A stretch of DNA of 64,000 nt from Triticum aestivum (GCF_018294505.1 NC_057794.1:188885716-188949715); one strand, 5' to 3'. Positions 1 to 13,402 are shown, numbered from the stretch's first letter. Notes: a model not told the origin generated them from the letters alone. Numbers and translations are program-made.

Positions 1-3000
1 AAAGGTCCAAGGAAATGTTCATGTTGCTCTCTGAAAATATTGGTCAGAGGTAAAATTCAAACAAATATTTTAGGAGCTCATGGATATTTAATTTTGGCCA
101 TCTGGATTAATCCGATAATTATTTGGATTGGATATATATATGTCATATATATAATATATGTCCAAAAATTATGCCATTTGCTGAGGAGCTTTGGAATAAT
201 ATAGTTAGCCCCTGCAAAAATTGGCATAAGGTAATAAAATGATTTAATATTTTAAGTTAAATCAAAACAAATGTCAGAAAAATAGAAAAAGAAAAACAAA
301 ACAGGAAAAACCTTACCTGGGCTTCTTACCTGGCGCCTCTGGCCCAGCAGGCCAGCCCAGCCCACCACCGCCGTCGTCCTCCTGGCGCCAGTCGGCCAGG
401 CGTGTGGCCGACGCGCGCGCACGGGCGGAGCGCCACGCCACCAGCTCGCCTGCCTGCCTTCCCTGCCAGCGCAACGCCGCGATGCTTCTTCTCGGTGCCG
501 CTCCGATCCCCCTGGCCTCACCCCCTATCTCCCGTGCCATTCTCTCCTTCCCCTCGCCCCTCTCTTGCGGCCGAAATCACCGTCGCCGCCGTCCATAGCC
601 ACCGTGGCCTCGGCCATTGCCGCACCTCCCCGACACGCTTCCCAGCTCTGCCGCGACCCCCTCTCCCTCCTCACCGAGCAAAGCAACCCGGGCGAGCTCC
701 GCTTCATCGCCATCGCCGTCGTCTTCAAGCTTCGGCCGACGAGATCGCCGTCGTCGCTCCGGCTGCCCCAAGCCTTCCCCGAGCTCGCCGACGACGCCGT
801 TGGATTCGCTGTGAGCCCCGCCGTCGAACCCCCCCTTCTCCCCTGCCTCCCCGTGCCCCGCAGCCCGATCCCGCTCGCGCCCGAACTCCGGCCGCCGCCC
901 AAGTGGTCGCCGCCGTCGATTTAGGCCATCTCCGGTGAAACGGAGGGCACTAGTGGATGCGCGCGAGCCCCAGCTTCCCGCCCGTGCCCTCCGCTGCTCG
1001 ATTGGGCGCCGGAGTGGCAATCCCGCGCCCTCCGCCGCGTTTGCTGCCGCCGGCGGCTAAACGCCGGCGTGTTAGCCCCAGTTGACCAGGGGGTTTGACC
1101 TCCCCTGGCTCAATGACAAGTGGGGCCCGTCCCTGCTAATTCTAGTTTAGGATTAGTTTAAATTTAATTAACCTCTGTTATTTAACCATGACACTGTCAG
1201 GTGGACGCCACGTGTCAGATTTGACCTGGACAGCCGCGTTGACCCGCTGATGTAGTGATGACGTCATGCTGACGCAGTTATCCTTTTTCTGGAATTATTT
1301 TTAATCAGGAAATTCCAGAAAATTAGCAAAACTTCAAAAATTCATAGAAATTCAACCGTAGCTCAGATTGAAATAATTTATATATGAAAAATTATCAGAA
1401 AAATGTAATCTATCCATCTGTACCAGTTTCATGCATGACAAACCAACTTATACATGCTGAATATGAGAAACACATTATGGCATATATAGGAGCTTAATTT
1501 GGAGATGCATTTGAACCTTTGGTTCAAATGGATTTCAACCAAATGGATACTAGTTGCATTAGCTCAAGCAGCATCACATCTACATGCCATGCTCATGCAT
1601 CATATTGTTGCATATGTTTGTGTATTGATTGTTGGCACCGTTCCTTCTCGATAGGTCCTACTCCGGAGGACGTTCCAGAGTACCTGTCTGTGAAGCAGTG
1701 CCTCCCTTGTTGATTTACCAGGCAAGCAAACCCCCTTGTTCATTCCGATATAATCCTACTCTCTCGCTCCTGCTCTCAGTTATTGCATTAGGACAATAAC
1801 GATTCATCTGCTACTTGGTGCTGCGATAGTTGAACCCATTCCTCTGCATGATCTGTCATTGCCACAGTAAATAGTTGAAACCCACTAGCATGTGTAGGAG
1901 TTGATCGAGCCATGTTGTGTTCCTACCATGCTATGCCTGCTATTGCTTAGAGTTGTGTCAGGTCTGATTCATTGGGAATGAATTGGAGTGTTACGATATG
2001 TTCTGGTGCTGAGAGTTAAGTGTGTGAACACGATTTGGTAAAGGTAGCGGTGAGAGGCCATGTAGGAGTACATGGTGGGTTGTCTCACTGGAACCGTCCT
2101 TAAGCACTGAGTTCTATGTATGTTGTCCAATGACTCGATACTACCACACATTGGGCTCCGGGCGCTCCAAGCCCTCTCGACTTATTAACCAACTTGATCT
2201 CTGTCCAGGAGTCGCAACTAGTTTCTGGTGTTTGTAGGCAGTGTTAGTAGTCTACCAAGTGGCACCCGGCCAGGTGGGCTTGGGACAGACTAGGCACAAG
2301 TGGCACGGTGTACCAAGCGTAGATCCATCCGGCGAGGTGGGCTTGGGAACCCTGCACACATCATTTGGGGCCGTGAGTGAAACCCCGGCCGGATCTCCTT
2401 GCGGATGGAACCCGAATAGGCGATAAACCTGGGCTAGAGTCTTGTGTGGTTAGTCAGGTCATGGCCGACACCCTCGCCAGGCTTCCGCTTGAAGGTTGCC
2501 GAGATACATGACGTGTACATGGCGGTTAGTGGCGAGAGCGTGTGTGAAGAAGTACACCCCTGCAGGGTTAATATGATCTATTCGAATAGCCAGGTCCGCG
2601 GTTATGGACTTCTTGGATGCTTACATGGTACATAGACAACTTGAAGTGGATACTATAAAATGCTCAAGACAAGTGTGAGTGCTATGGATGGCCTTCTCGT
2701 AGGGAGACGGGAATGAATCCATAGTAGTGTATTGTGTGGTGATTAGTGGACTCGTGTGCGCCATATCACCTCAAGAGTTTCTGGTAGTCGTAGAACAGGA
2801 TAGCCACTGAGTCAAAGCTGGCTTGCTGCAACTAAACTCCACATTACTCTCTTGATACAAATGCATGTATGATAGGATATGATGTAAGTCTTGCTGAGTA
2901 CCTTTGTACTCATGTTGCTTTATTTATGTTTTTGCAGCGGAGACTTCGGTCTTACTAGTGTTCTCATGGACTTCGACTAGTAGCTTGTACCTCAGCTACG

Positions 3001-3764
3001 ATCTTGATCGGACGTTGTAGATAGTCAGGCTTTCAGCCTTTTTCATTTATAGATGTCTGTACTCGGACATGTAATGCTTCCGTTTGTTGCTTGATTGCTC
3101 TGAATGTTGGGTCATGTGACCCCTGTTTGTAATTAATGCTATGATGGCTCTTTGAGCCTTATCTATATGAGTTGTTGAGTTATGCTGTGATGCCATGTTG
3201 TACAGCACATACTTGCATGTTATGCGTACGTGTAATGTGTATTGCTATGTGTAGGATCTGACTATCTAGTTGTTTATCCTTAGTAGTCTCTCTTACCGGG
3301 AAATGTCTCCTAGTGTTTCCTCTGAGCCCTGGTAGCTTGCTACTGCTCCGGAACACTTAGGCTGGCCGGCATGTGTCCTTCTTCGTTCCTGTGTCTGTCC
3401 CTTCGGGGAAATGTCACGTGATGAATACCGGAGTCCTGTTAGCCCGCTACAGCCCGGTTCACCGGAGTCCTGTTAGCCCAGTGCTACAGCCTGGATTCAC
3501 TTGCTGATGACCGACACGTTCGATGCTGGGTCATGGATGCCTGTCCCTGTAAGTTAGTGCCACTTTGGGTTTACGACTAGCCATGTCAGCCCGGGCTCCT
3601 TGTCATAGGGATGCTAGCGACACTGTCATATACGTGTGCCAAAAGACGCAAACGGTCCCGGGCAAAGGTAAGGTGACACCCGTGGGGATACCGTGCGTGA
3701 GGCCGCAAAGTGATATGAGGTGTTACATGCTAGATCGATGTGGCATTGAGTCGGGGTCCTGACA
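1..3764 (+). repeat. E1 5' LTR (left end outside window)
   Basis: This is a near-identical copy of 8837..12600. It ends in GGTCCTGACA just before the PBS. By hand I see about one or two substitutions per 100 bases against the 3' LTR, mostly transitions, in the first kilobase. It holds an AT-rich first part with TATATATA runs (about 130-165), a GC-rich island (about 325-1065), a hairpin at 2895-2912 and a short direct duplication near 3430-3500. Small open frames inside it, including the proline/arginine-rich ones over the island, are not credible genes. Confidence 0.93.
325..1065 (+). other. GC-rich island inside the E1 5' LTR
   Basis: A sharply bounded GC- and CpG-rich block lies in otherwise AT-rich LTR sequence. 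It reads as low-complexity Pro/Ser/Arg/Ala-rich frames in several phases on both strands, as expected of composition rather than coding. Equivalent blocks lie at about 9161-9901 (E1 3' LTR), 22608-23545 and 32683-33620 (Z), and 46421-47200 and 55340-56140 (W). A core around 890-965 is closely shared between E1 and W. Confidence 0.75.
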
Positions 3765-3768
3765 GCCT

Positions 3769-3780
3769 TGGTATCAGAGC
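3769..3780 (+). other. E1 primer binding site, initiator tRNA-Met
   Basis: TGGTATCAGAGC lies four bases after the LTR terminus and is the complement of the plant initiator tRNA-Met 3' end. This is the usual PBS of Ty3/gypsy chromoviruses. Confidence 0.93.
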
Positions 3781-4250
3781 CTGACTGCCTGTAGGATTAC
3801 CAAGCCAAACTGGTCGAAGTTGATTCTAGAAATTCTTTAGTTATGTAAGGGAATTGATTGTGGGTTGGAACGTAAGGCTCCTTTTACTCCTTTACCTCAT
3901 GGCCTTCTGATCTGAGTCATCCTATCTTTCCTACGAGGTTAAGGAACTAGGCTTTCTCTTCCGTCTATCAGGATCACGTGTTACTACTCCGTAGTCCCAT
4001 AGGATTGTTTGATCAGAGTCATACCCCAGTTTTGAGTATTTCTGGTGTAGTCTGCTTAGTATGATCTCAGAACCTTGAGTAATGCTGATGAGTATGTTAC
4101 CACCCCATTTTTAGTAGGATGTCTCATTCTGAGCATTTTACTACCGTTATGCTGCCGGTATTGCCCTAGGAATTCGAGAGATACTAATTTCCTTATCCTA
4201 CATTCTATAGCCTATAATTGAACTGATTCCGTCCCTAGTTTCATTTTACC
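3781..4250 (+). other. E1 untranslated leader between PBS and gag
   Basis: About 470 bases with no credible open frame. The first ~400 bases resemble the leaders of W and Z, including the shared stretch TTATGCTGCCGG near 4149. The sequence then goes directly to the gag ATG; the extra open frame present at this place in Z is absent. Confidence 0.8.
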
Positions 4251-7200
4251 ATGATGTCATCAAGTTCTATTGTTCGTGGCCAGAACCACGAAGATGGTAG
4301 GGATGAGGATCCTCCCAACCAGCCTTCGTTGACAGAGTTCATGTTAGAGATGGAGAGGAACAAGCGTGAGTCTAACCGCTTGTTGGCACGTATCGAGGAG
4401 AACACCGCACATCAGTTCAAAGGATCTGTGACCATTCATGACTTTATCCGCTTGCACCCACCCATCTTTCATCATTCCATCGAGCCACTCGATGCAGATG
4501 ACTGGCTTCGTAGCATCACCCATAAGCTGCGTTCCGCGGATGTAGCTGAAGATGACAAGGTCACTTATGCCACATACCACCTGGAAGGTCCTGCTAGTCT
4601 TTGGTGGAAGAACTATGAGGCTATGCTTCCAGCTGACCACACTCCCACCTGGAGGGATTTTGTTGAGGCTTTTCGCGAGCATCACATTCCTGAAGCCCTC
4701 ATCGATCGCAAGAGAGAAGAGTTCTGTAGTTTCACCCAGAGTAAGATGGCTATTGATGCCTATAGTAGAGAGTTTGAGAACCTCGCTCGCTATGCCACAG
4801 AAGAAGTGTCCACGGACGCCAAGAAGTAGGCTAGGTTCCGGAAGGGTCTCAACCCCAAGTTGCGTCGTGATCTCCACCTGCATCATTGTGATACATTTCA
4901 AGCCCTTGTGAACAAGGCCATCAATGCAGAGACAGCTCAGCTCACTTACGAGGAGTCTCGTAAGCACAACCGTGATTTGGGATCTTCCTCCGGTTCTAGC
5001 TCTCAGAAGCGCCGGATTTGGGTTCCAAACTCCGCTCTTCCACCCGGATATACACCGAGGCCATCTTATGTGGCACCTCATCTAGTTCAGCAGTATGCTC
5101 CACCCAGGCCTATTGGTGGACCGCCTTCCAATGCAGGTCCACATTCTACCTCCAAGATTTGTTACAAGTGCGGAGAGCCAGGCCACATTGCCCGTATTTG
5201 CACTCAGACCAGAGTTGCTCCACCTCAGCCCGAGATGTCTGTTGGCTGTGTTAAACCATCACGCAAGATGATCAGTGCCAAGTCAGCTCCCACTGAACAT
5301 GGACGTGTGCATCACGTCTCAGCTAAAGACGCTCATGATGATCCAGATGTCGTTCTTGGTACACTCCTTGTCAACTGTCATCCGGCATCGGTTTTGTTCG
5401 ATACTGGAGCGTCTCATTCCTTCATTTTTGAAAGCTATGCCCGCTTGCACGACATGTCATTTTGTGATATGCCCTCCCCATTACTTATTCAAACTCCTGG
5501 ATCCAAATGGCAAACTTCTAGGATAAGTTATGGCAATGAAATCCATGTTGACAGACTTGTATTCCTTGCTTCCTTGATATCTCTCAAGTCCTCGGATATT
5601 AACATTATTTTGGGTATGGACTGGATGACAGCTCATCATGCCAAGATTGATTGTTTCACCAGATCTGTTCAGCTTACGCATCCATCTGGCAAGATAGTCA
5701 CTGTCTCCACTAGAGTTGCAAAGCGTCAGCTCTATTCCCTTAATGCCAGCCCTCTTCCAGACCTTGAAGATATTCCGGTAGTCCGTGACTTTCCGGATGT
5801 CTTTCCAGAGGAACTGCCAGGTGTTCCGCCTGATAGAGATGTAGAGTTCGTCATAGATCTTATCCCAGGAACTGCTCCAATCTCTAGGAGACCCTACAAG
5901 ATGGCACCCTTAGAACTAGCCGAGCTTAAGAAACAACTTGATGAGTCCTTGCAAAAGGGTTTCATCCGTCCTAGTTCTTCTCCTTGGGCTTGCCCCGTCC
6001 TCTTCGTCAAGAAGAAGGATGGTACGGACCGGATGGTTGTAGATTATCGTCCCGTTAATTTGGTCACGATAAAGAACAAATATCCGCTCCCCAGGATCAA
6101 CGATCTGTATGATCAGCTCGCTGGATCCTCAGTCTTCTCCAAGATGGATTTGAGGTTAGGATACCACCAAATTAAGATTAGAAACGGGGACATTCCCAAG
6201 ACAGCTTTTGTCACTCGTTATGGCCAGTACGAGTACACTGTCATGTCCTTTGGCCTAACCAACGCCCCAGCCACATTCTCCTGCTTGATGAACTCGATCT
6301 TCATGGAGTACTTAGATAAGTTCGTCGTGGTTTACCTCGATGATATTCTTATTTACTCGAAGAACGAAGAAGAGCATGCCGAACATCTTAGACTTGTGTT
6401 AGAAAAACTCAGAGAGCACCGCCTTTATGCCAAGTTCTCCAAGTGTGAATTTTGGTTGCCAGAAGTGACCTACCTAGGCCACGTAATCTCTGGTAAGGGC
6501 ATTGCTATCAATCCCGAGAGAGTTCAGGCTGTTCTCGATTGGACTCCACCTGAGACCGTTAAACAAGTTAGGAGTTTCCTTGGTCTAGCCAGCTATTGTC
6601 GCCGCTTTGTTGAAAACTTCTCCAAAGTAGCCAAACCCCTCACGGAACTTCTCAAGAAAGATAAAAAGTTTGAGTGGTCCCCACAGTGTGAACACAGTTT
6701 TCAGGAACTGAAAAGGCGCCTGACTTCTGCTCCCATACTTGTGCCACCGGATTTCACTAAAGACTTTATTATCTACTGTGACGCCTCACGACAGGGACTA
6801 GGTTGCATTCTTATGCAGGATCGTCATGTGATTGCCTATGCATCTCGACAGTTGCATCCACATGAGGAGAATTATCCTACACATGATCTAGAGCTTGCAG
6901 CCGTAGTCTATGCACTCAAGACCTGGCGACATTACCTTCTTGGTAAATGTTGTGAGATCTACACCGATCACCAGAGTCTCAAGTATATCTTCACCCAACC
7001 GGATCTGAACCTTAGGCAAAGATGGAGTTGATCACAGATTATGATCTAGGGATTACCTACACCCCAGGCAAAGCCAATGTCATGGCTGATGCTCTAAGCC
7101 GTAAATCCTATTGCAACAATCTCACTTTGCGGCAAGGCCAACCACTTCTCCATGAGGAATTCTATAAGCTTAATCTTCACATTGCTCCTCACGGATTCCT

Positions 7201-8710
7201 TTCTACCGTGGTGGCGAAACCTGATCTTAAGGATCAGATTATCGCAGCTCAAAAGCAAGACACAGGAATTTCCCGGATCAAGAGAAACATTAAGAAGGGA
7301 GTTGGTGGATGTTTCACTATGGATGATCGTGGTGTTGTTTTCTTTGAGAATCGTTTGGTGGTTCCCAAGAATCAACATCTTCGACAACTGATTCTTAAGG
7401 AGGCGCATGAATCTCCTCTCACGATTCATCCCGGTAGTACTAAGATGTATCAGGACCTACGCCAGAGGTTCTGGTGGACTAGGATGAAGAGAGAAATCGC
7501 TCAGTTTATTGCTAACTATGATGTTTGTCGTCGCGTTAAGGCAGAGCATCAAAGACCTGCTGGCACCCTTCAGCCTTTAGCTATTCCTGAATGGAAATGG
7601 GATAAAGTTGGTATGGACTTCATCACCGGTTTTCCCAGGACCAAAAGAGGGAATAATGCTATCTTCGTAGTCGTTGATCATCTTTCCAAAGTGGCTCACT
7701 TCCTTCCTGTTCGAGAGAGTATCACTGCTAGTCAGCTTGCTGACTTATATATTTCTCGGATAGTGTCACTTCATGGTGTTCCACTAGAGATCAATTCATA
7801 CCATGGCAGTCTTTTCACTTCTCATTTCTGGGAGAGTTTCCAAACTGCCATGGGAACCCATCTTTCTTTCAGTACCACTTTCCACCCTCAATCAAGTGGT
7901 CAGGTGGAACGGGTCAACCAAATTCTCGAAGACATGCTTAGAGCTTGCGTTATCTCATTCGGTATGGACTGGGAGAAATGTCTTCCTTTTGCCGAGTTTG
8001 CTTACAACAATACCTATCAATCCAGCCTCAAGAAAGCTCCTTTTGAGGTTCTCTATGGACGAAGATGTCGAACACCTTTGAACTAGTCAGAAACCGGTGA
8101 AAGACAATTCTTTGGACCGGACATGATCCAGGAGGCAGAAGAGCAAGTTCGCATCATTCGTGAGAATTTGAAAACAGCCCAGTCTCGTCAAAAGAGCCAG
8201 TACGATCGTCATCACAAGGATATGACTTATGAAATTGGCGACAAAGATTACCTTTGGGTTACTCCTTTGAAGGGTACCCATCGCTTCGGTATCAAGGGCA
8301 AGTTGGCTCCTCGTTACATTGGTCCTTTTCGTATTCTCGCTAAACAAGGAGAGGTTGCCTACCAGTTGGAACTACCCCCACATCTTTCTCGAGTTCATGA
8401 TGTCTTCCACATCTCTCAACTCAGGCGTTGCTTCTCGGATCCCATCCGCGGAGTGGACCATGAAACGCTTGATCTCCAAGATAACCTCACATACTGAGAG
8501 TACCCGGTTCGCATTCTTGATCAAGCAGAGCGTGTTACCCGACGTCAGAACATCAAGTTTCTCAAAGTTCAGTGGTCTCACCATTTCGAGAGAGAAGCTA
8601 CTTGGGAGCGAGAAGATCGTCTTCGACTGGAGTACCCCGCTTTCTTTCCGTCAACCCCTGAATCTCGGGACGAGATTCTTTCAAGTGGGGGCGAGTTGTC
8701 ACATCCCTAG
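4251..8710 (+). pseudogene. E1 gag-pol polyprotein (broken)
   Basis: The domains run in chromovirus order: Gag, CCHC zinc knuckle ([14 protein letters not shown]), protease with DTGA, reverse transcriptase with YLDD, RNase H, integrase with an HHCC-type zinc region and DDE core, and a chromodomain-like tail. Four lesions break it against Z and W: a TAG at 4827-4829 (CAG in W), a 7-bp deletion near 7022 that shifts frame, a TAG at 8084-8086 (TGG in relatives), and a TGA at 8495-8497 (CGA in Z). The second integrase aspartate is Tyr (NSYHGSLF instead of NSDxGSLF). The ancestral stop, by comparison with Z, would be TAG 8708-8710, inside the 3' LTR. The copy cannot make a working polyprotein. Confidence 0.92.
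8683..8696 (+). other. E1 polypurine tract
   Basis: AAGTGGGGGCGAGT directly abuts the TGTCAC start of the 3' LTR and is the expected plus-strand primer. The same tract precedes the 3' LTRs of Z and W with one- or two-base changes. Confidence 0.85.
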
Positions 8711-11700
8711 TTCTGGTATGCTCAAGGCTAGCTAGTCATATGTGCATCATGTTTAAATTCCATTTAAATTTGAAATGGGGATTTGTGAAACCCTCAGAAT
8801 CATTTTCGAAAATGACCCAAATAAAAATTGTTCCAAAATGGTCCAAGGAAATGTTCATGTTGCTCTCTGAAAATATTGGTCAGAGGTAAAATTCAAACAA
8901 ATATTTTAGGAGCTCATGGATATTTAATTTTGGCCATCTGGATTAATCCGATAATTATTTGCATTGGATATATATATGTCATGTATATAATATATGTCCA
9001 AAAATTATGCCATTTGCTGAGGAGCTTTGGAATAATATAGTTAGCCCCTGCAAAAATTGGCATAAGGTAATAAAATGATTTAATATTTTAAATTAAATCA
9101 AAACAAATGTCAGAAAAATAGAAAAAGAAAAACAAAACAGGAAAAACCTTACCTGGGCTTCTTACCTGGCGCCTCTGGCCCAGCAGGCCAGCCCAGCCCA
9201 CCACCGCCGTCGTCCTCTTGGCGCCAGTCGGCCAGGCGTGTGGCCGACGCGCGCGCACGGGCGGATCGCCACGCCACCAGCTCACCTGCCTGCCTTCCCT
9301 GCTAGCGCGATGCCACGATGCTTCTTCTCGGTGCCGCCCCGATCCCCCTGGCCTCACCCCCCTCTCTCCCGTGCCATTCTCTTCTCCCCCTCGCCCCTCT
9401 CTCGCGGCCGAAATCACCGTCGCCGCCGTCCATAGCCACCGTGGCCTCGGCCATTGCCGCACCTCCCCGACATGCTTCCCAGCTCCGCCGCGACCCCCTC
9501 TCCCTCCTCACTGAGCAAAGCAACCCGGGCGAGCTCCGCTTCATCGCCATCGCCGTCGTCTTCAAGCTTCGGCCGACGAGATCGCCGTCGTCGCTCCGGC
9601 TGCCCCAAGCCTTCCCCGAGCTCGCCGACGACGCCGTTGGATTCGCTGTGAGCCCCGCCGTCGAACCCCCCTTCTCCCCTGCCTCCCCGTGCCCCGCAGC
9701 CCGATCCCGCTCGCGCCCGAACTCCGGCCGCCGCCCAAGTGGTCGCCGCTGTCGATTTAGGCCGTCTCCGGTGAAACGGAGGGCACCAGTGGATGCGCGC
9801 GAGCCCCAGCTTCCCGCGCGTGCCCTCCGCTGCTCGATTGGGCGCCGGAGTGGCAATCCCGCGCCCTCCGCCGCATTTGCTGCCGCCGGCGGCTAAACGC
9901 CGGCGTGTTAGCCCTAGTTGACCAGGGGGTTTGACCTCCCCTGGCTCAATGACAAGTGGGGCCCGTCCCTGCTAATTCTAGTTTAGGATTAGTTTAAATT
10001 TAATTAACCTCTGTTATTTATCCATGACACTGTCGGGTGGACCCCACGTGTTAGATTTGACCTGGACAGCCGCGTTGACCCGCTGATGTAGTGATGACGT
10101 CATGCTGACGCAGTTATCCTTTTTCTGGAATTATTTTTAATCAGGAAATTCCAGAAAATTAGCAAAACTTAAAAAATTCATAGAAATTCAACCGTAGCTC
10201 AGATTGAAATAATTTATATATGAAAAATTATCAGAAAAATGTAATCTATCCATCTGTACCAGTTTCATGCATGACAAACCAACTTATACATGCTGAATAT
10301 GAGAAACACATTATGGCATATATAGGAGCTTAATTTGGAGATGCATTTGAACCTTTGGTTCAAATGGATTTCAACCAAATGGGTACTAGTTGCATTAGCT
10401 CAAGCAGCATCACATCTACATGCCATGCTCATGCATCATATTGTTGCATATGTTTGTGTATTGATTGTTGGCACCGTTCCTTCTCGATAGGTCCTACTCC
10501 GGAGGACGTTCCAGAGTACCTGTTTGTGAAGCAGTGCCTCCCTTGTTGATTTACCAGGCAAGCAAACCCCCTTGTTCATTCCGATATAATCCTACTCTCT
10601 CGCTCCTACTCTCAGTTATTGCATTAGGACAACAACGATTCATCTGCTACTTTGTGCTGCGGTAGTTGAACCCATTCCTCTGCATGACCTGTCATTGCCA
10701 CAGTAAATAGTTGAAACCCACTAGCATGTGTAGGAGTTGATCGAGCCATGTTGTGTTCCTACCATGCTATGCCTGCTATTGCTTAGAGTTGTGTCAGGTC
10801 TGATTCATTGGGAATGAATTGGAGTGTTACGATATGTTCTGGTGCTGAGAGTTAAGTGTGTGAACACGATTTGGTAAAGGTAGCGGTGAGAGGCCATGTA
10901 GGAGTACATGGTGGGTTGTCTCACTGGAACCGTCCTTAAGCACTGAGTTCTATGTGTGTTGTCCAATGACTCGATACTACCACACATTGGGCTCCGGGCG
11001 CTCCAAGCCCTCTCGACTTATTAACCAACTTGATCTCTGTCCAGGAGTCGCAACTAGTTTCTGGTGTTTGTAGGCAGTGTTAGTAGTCTACCAAGTGGCA
11101 CCCGGTCAGGTGGGCTTGGGACAGACTAGGCACAAGTGGCACGGTGTACCAAGCGTAGATCCATCCGGCGAGGTGGGCTTGGGAACCCTGCACACATCAT
11201 TTGGGGCCGTGAGTGAAACCCCAGCCGGATCTCCTTGCGGATGGAACCCGAATAGGCGATAAACCTGGGCTAGAGTCTTATGTGGTTAGTCAGGTCGTGG
11301 CCGACACCCTCGCCAGGCTTCCACTTGAAGGTTGCCGAGATACATGATGTGTACATGGCGGTAAGTGGCGAGAGCGTGTGTGAAGAAGTACACCCCTGCA
11401 GGGTTAATATGATCTATTCGAATAGCCGGGTCCGCGGTTATGGACTTCTTGGATGCTTACATGGTACATAGACAACTTGAAGTGGATACTATAAAATGCT
11501 CAAGACAAGTGTGAGTGCTATGGATGGCCTTCTCGTAGGGAGACGGGAATGAATCCATAGTAGTGTATTGTGTGGTGATTAGTGGACTCGTGTGCGCCAT
11601 ATCATCTCAAGAGTTTCTGGTAGTCGTAGAACAGGATAGCCACTGAGTCAAAGCTGGCTTGCTGCAACTAAACTCCACATTACTCTCTTGATACAAATGC

Positions 11701-12600
11701 ATGTATGATAGGATCTGATGTAAGTCTTGCTGAGTACCTTTGTACTCATGTTGCTTTATTTATGTTTTTGCAGCGGAGACTTCGGTCTTACTAGTGTTCT
11801 CATGGACTTCGACTAGTAGCTTGTACCTCAGCTACGATCTTGATCGGACGTTGTAGATAGTCAGGCTTTCAGCCTTTTTCATTTATAGATGTCTGTACTC
11901 GGACATGTAATGCTTCCGTTTGTTGCTTGATTGCTCTGAATGTTGGGTCATGTGACCCCTATTTGTAATTAATGCTATGATGGCTCTTTGAGCCTTATCT
12001 ATATGAGTTGTTGAGTTATGCTGTGATGCCATGTTGTACAACACATACTTGCATGTTATGCGTACGTGTAATGTGTATTGCTATGTGTGGGATCTGACTA
12101 TCTAGTTGTTTATCCTTAGTAGTCTCTCTTACCAGGAAATGTCTCCTAGTGTTTCCTCTGAGCCCTGGTAGCTTGCTACTGCTCCGGAACACTTAGGCTG
12201 GCCGGCATGTGTCCTTCTTCGTTCCTGTGTCTGTCCCTTCGGGGAAATGTCACGCGATGAATACCGGAGTCCTGTTAGCCCGCTACAGCCCGGTTCACCG
12301 GAGTCCTGTTAGCCCAGTGCTACAACCTGGATTCACTCGCTGATGACCGACACGTTCGATGCTGGGTCATGGATGCCTGTCCCTGTAAGTTAGTGCCACT
12401 TTGGGTTTACGACTAGCCATGTCAGCCCGGGCTCCTTGTCATAGGGATGCTAGCGACACTGTCATATACGTGTGCCAAAAGACGCAAATGGTCCCGGGCA
12501 AAGGTAAGGCGACACCCGTGGGGATACCGTGCGTGAGGCCGCAAAGTGATATGAGGTGTTACATGCTAGATCGATGTGGCATTGAGTCGGGGTCCTGACA
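8697..12600 (+). repeat. E1 3' LTR
   Basis: The LTR is 3904 bp, from TGTCACATCCCTAG to GGTCCTGACA, and matches 1..3764 base for base apart from scattered substitutions. It contains the GC-rich island (about 9161-9901), the TGAGTAC/GTACTCA hairpin at 11731-11748 and the short duplication near 12265-12335. No gene is seen in it. Confidence 0.95.
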
Positions 12601-13402
12601 CCAGCGCGCTTGTCGGATTGACGTCGCGCTTCTCTTCAGCGCTCGATGCGAGTTCGAGCGTCTTCTTGTTGTCGATCATGAAGAACTTGGCGCTGATCGC
12701 GATGAGCTCGTGGATCCGACAATGCGGTGGAGTCGCTGTCGAGGTGGATCCGGCGAGTCGGCGATCTTGGCCTTCGGGGTGGTGATTGCATGGTAGTTGC
12801 ACCTCCACCTGTTTCGTCGCCACCGGCTCGCGCCCAGCAACCCTGCCGCGGCGGCGACGCGCTCGGCCGCCATGGAGTGTCGCCGTTGGCGTAGCCGATG
12901 AGACTCTGAATGGTGGCCCTTCATTCGTCGATCTTGTCCGACGTCGGAGGGTAATCTAGGAGCAGTTGAGCTCGCGCGAAAGCTTCTGCTGGAGTGGTGG
13001 GTGGCAGTGGCGGACGGCGCGAGGAGCGGGACGTGCTCGAACTTCTAAGATGTTAGAAGGAGCAGTATCCCGTCCAGGCGACCGTGCCCCGCTCGTGCCA
13101 GCGCGCTGGCATGCATGCTGGTCTTGAGCGCCCCGAGATCCACCAGCTTGGTCTTGGCCTATCATACGTATGGCACTGCGAGTGCCCTGACGCTGTTGGT
13201 CTTGCGCTTCTTGAGAGTGGCGCGGAACATGTACAGTCGCCGAGGTTTGTGCAGCCTTGTCCTTGGACCTGGCAGCATCATAAGGTTCCTCGTCGACGTC
13301 CATTCTTCCGCCGGCGTCCATTCCACCACCCATTTGCTCCAACGGTGGCGGAAGTGACGTGGACGGAGCGGCTGCCGCCGAAGTCTTCTTCTTCGGTGGC
13401 AT
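12601..13402 (-). pseudogene. V: start of gag of an antisense gypsy element, cut off by E1
   Basis: Reading leftward from an ATG at 13402, a frame opens with MPPKKKTSAAAAPSTS and then low-complexity sequence rich in Pro, Gly, Asp, Gln and Arg, and ends at 12956. Overlapping frames on the same strand suggest indels. It lies just downstream of a PBS and LTR in the same orientation, where gag should start. The rest of V is left of E1, outside the window. No conserved Gag motif is visible in this short piece, so the call rests on position. Confidence 0.6.

Larger units (their letters stand above)
1..12600 (+). mobile_element. E1: Tekay-like Ty3/gypsy chromovirus, complete except for the first ~140 bp
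   Basis: The element has two ~3.9-kb LTRs, a PBS for initiator tRNA-Met, a broken gag-pol and a polypurine tract. Window base 1 aligns with base 8837 of the 3' LTR and both LTR ends keep the same offset (8836), so the element should start about 140 bases left of the window. It sits in V, whose antisense gag resumes at 12601. The right-hand target duplication would be CCAGC (12601-12605); its partner is outside the window. The chromodomain-like C-terminus of pol and the very long LTRs point to the Tekay/Del lineage. It is the same family as W and a relative of Z. Confidence 0.9.

Noticed and set aside
402..938. Proline/arginine-rich 178-codon frame in the E1 LTR GC island
   Set aside because: Long frames occur on both strands because stops are rare in GC-rich DNA. 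The equivalent islands in the other LTRs do not keep this protein.
2884..2937. A true 54-base intron in the LTR
   Set aside because: It is shorter than usual plant introns and dominated by a hairpin. It is reported as a conserved structure, not as an intron.
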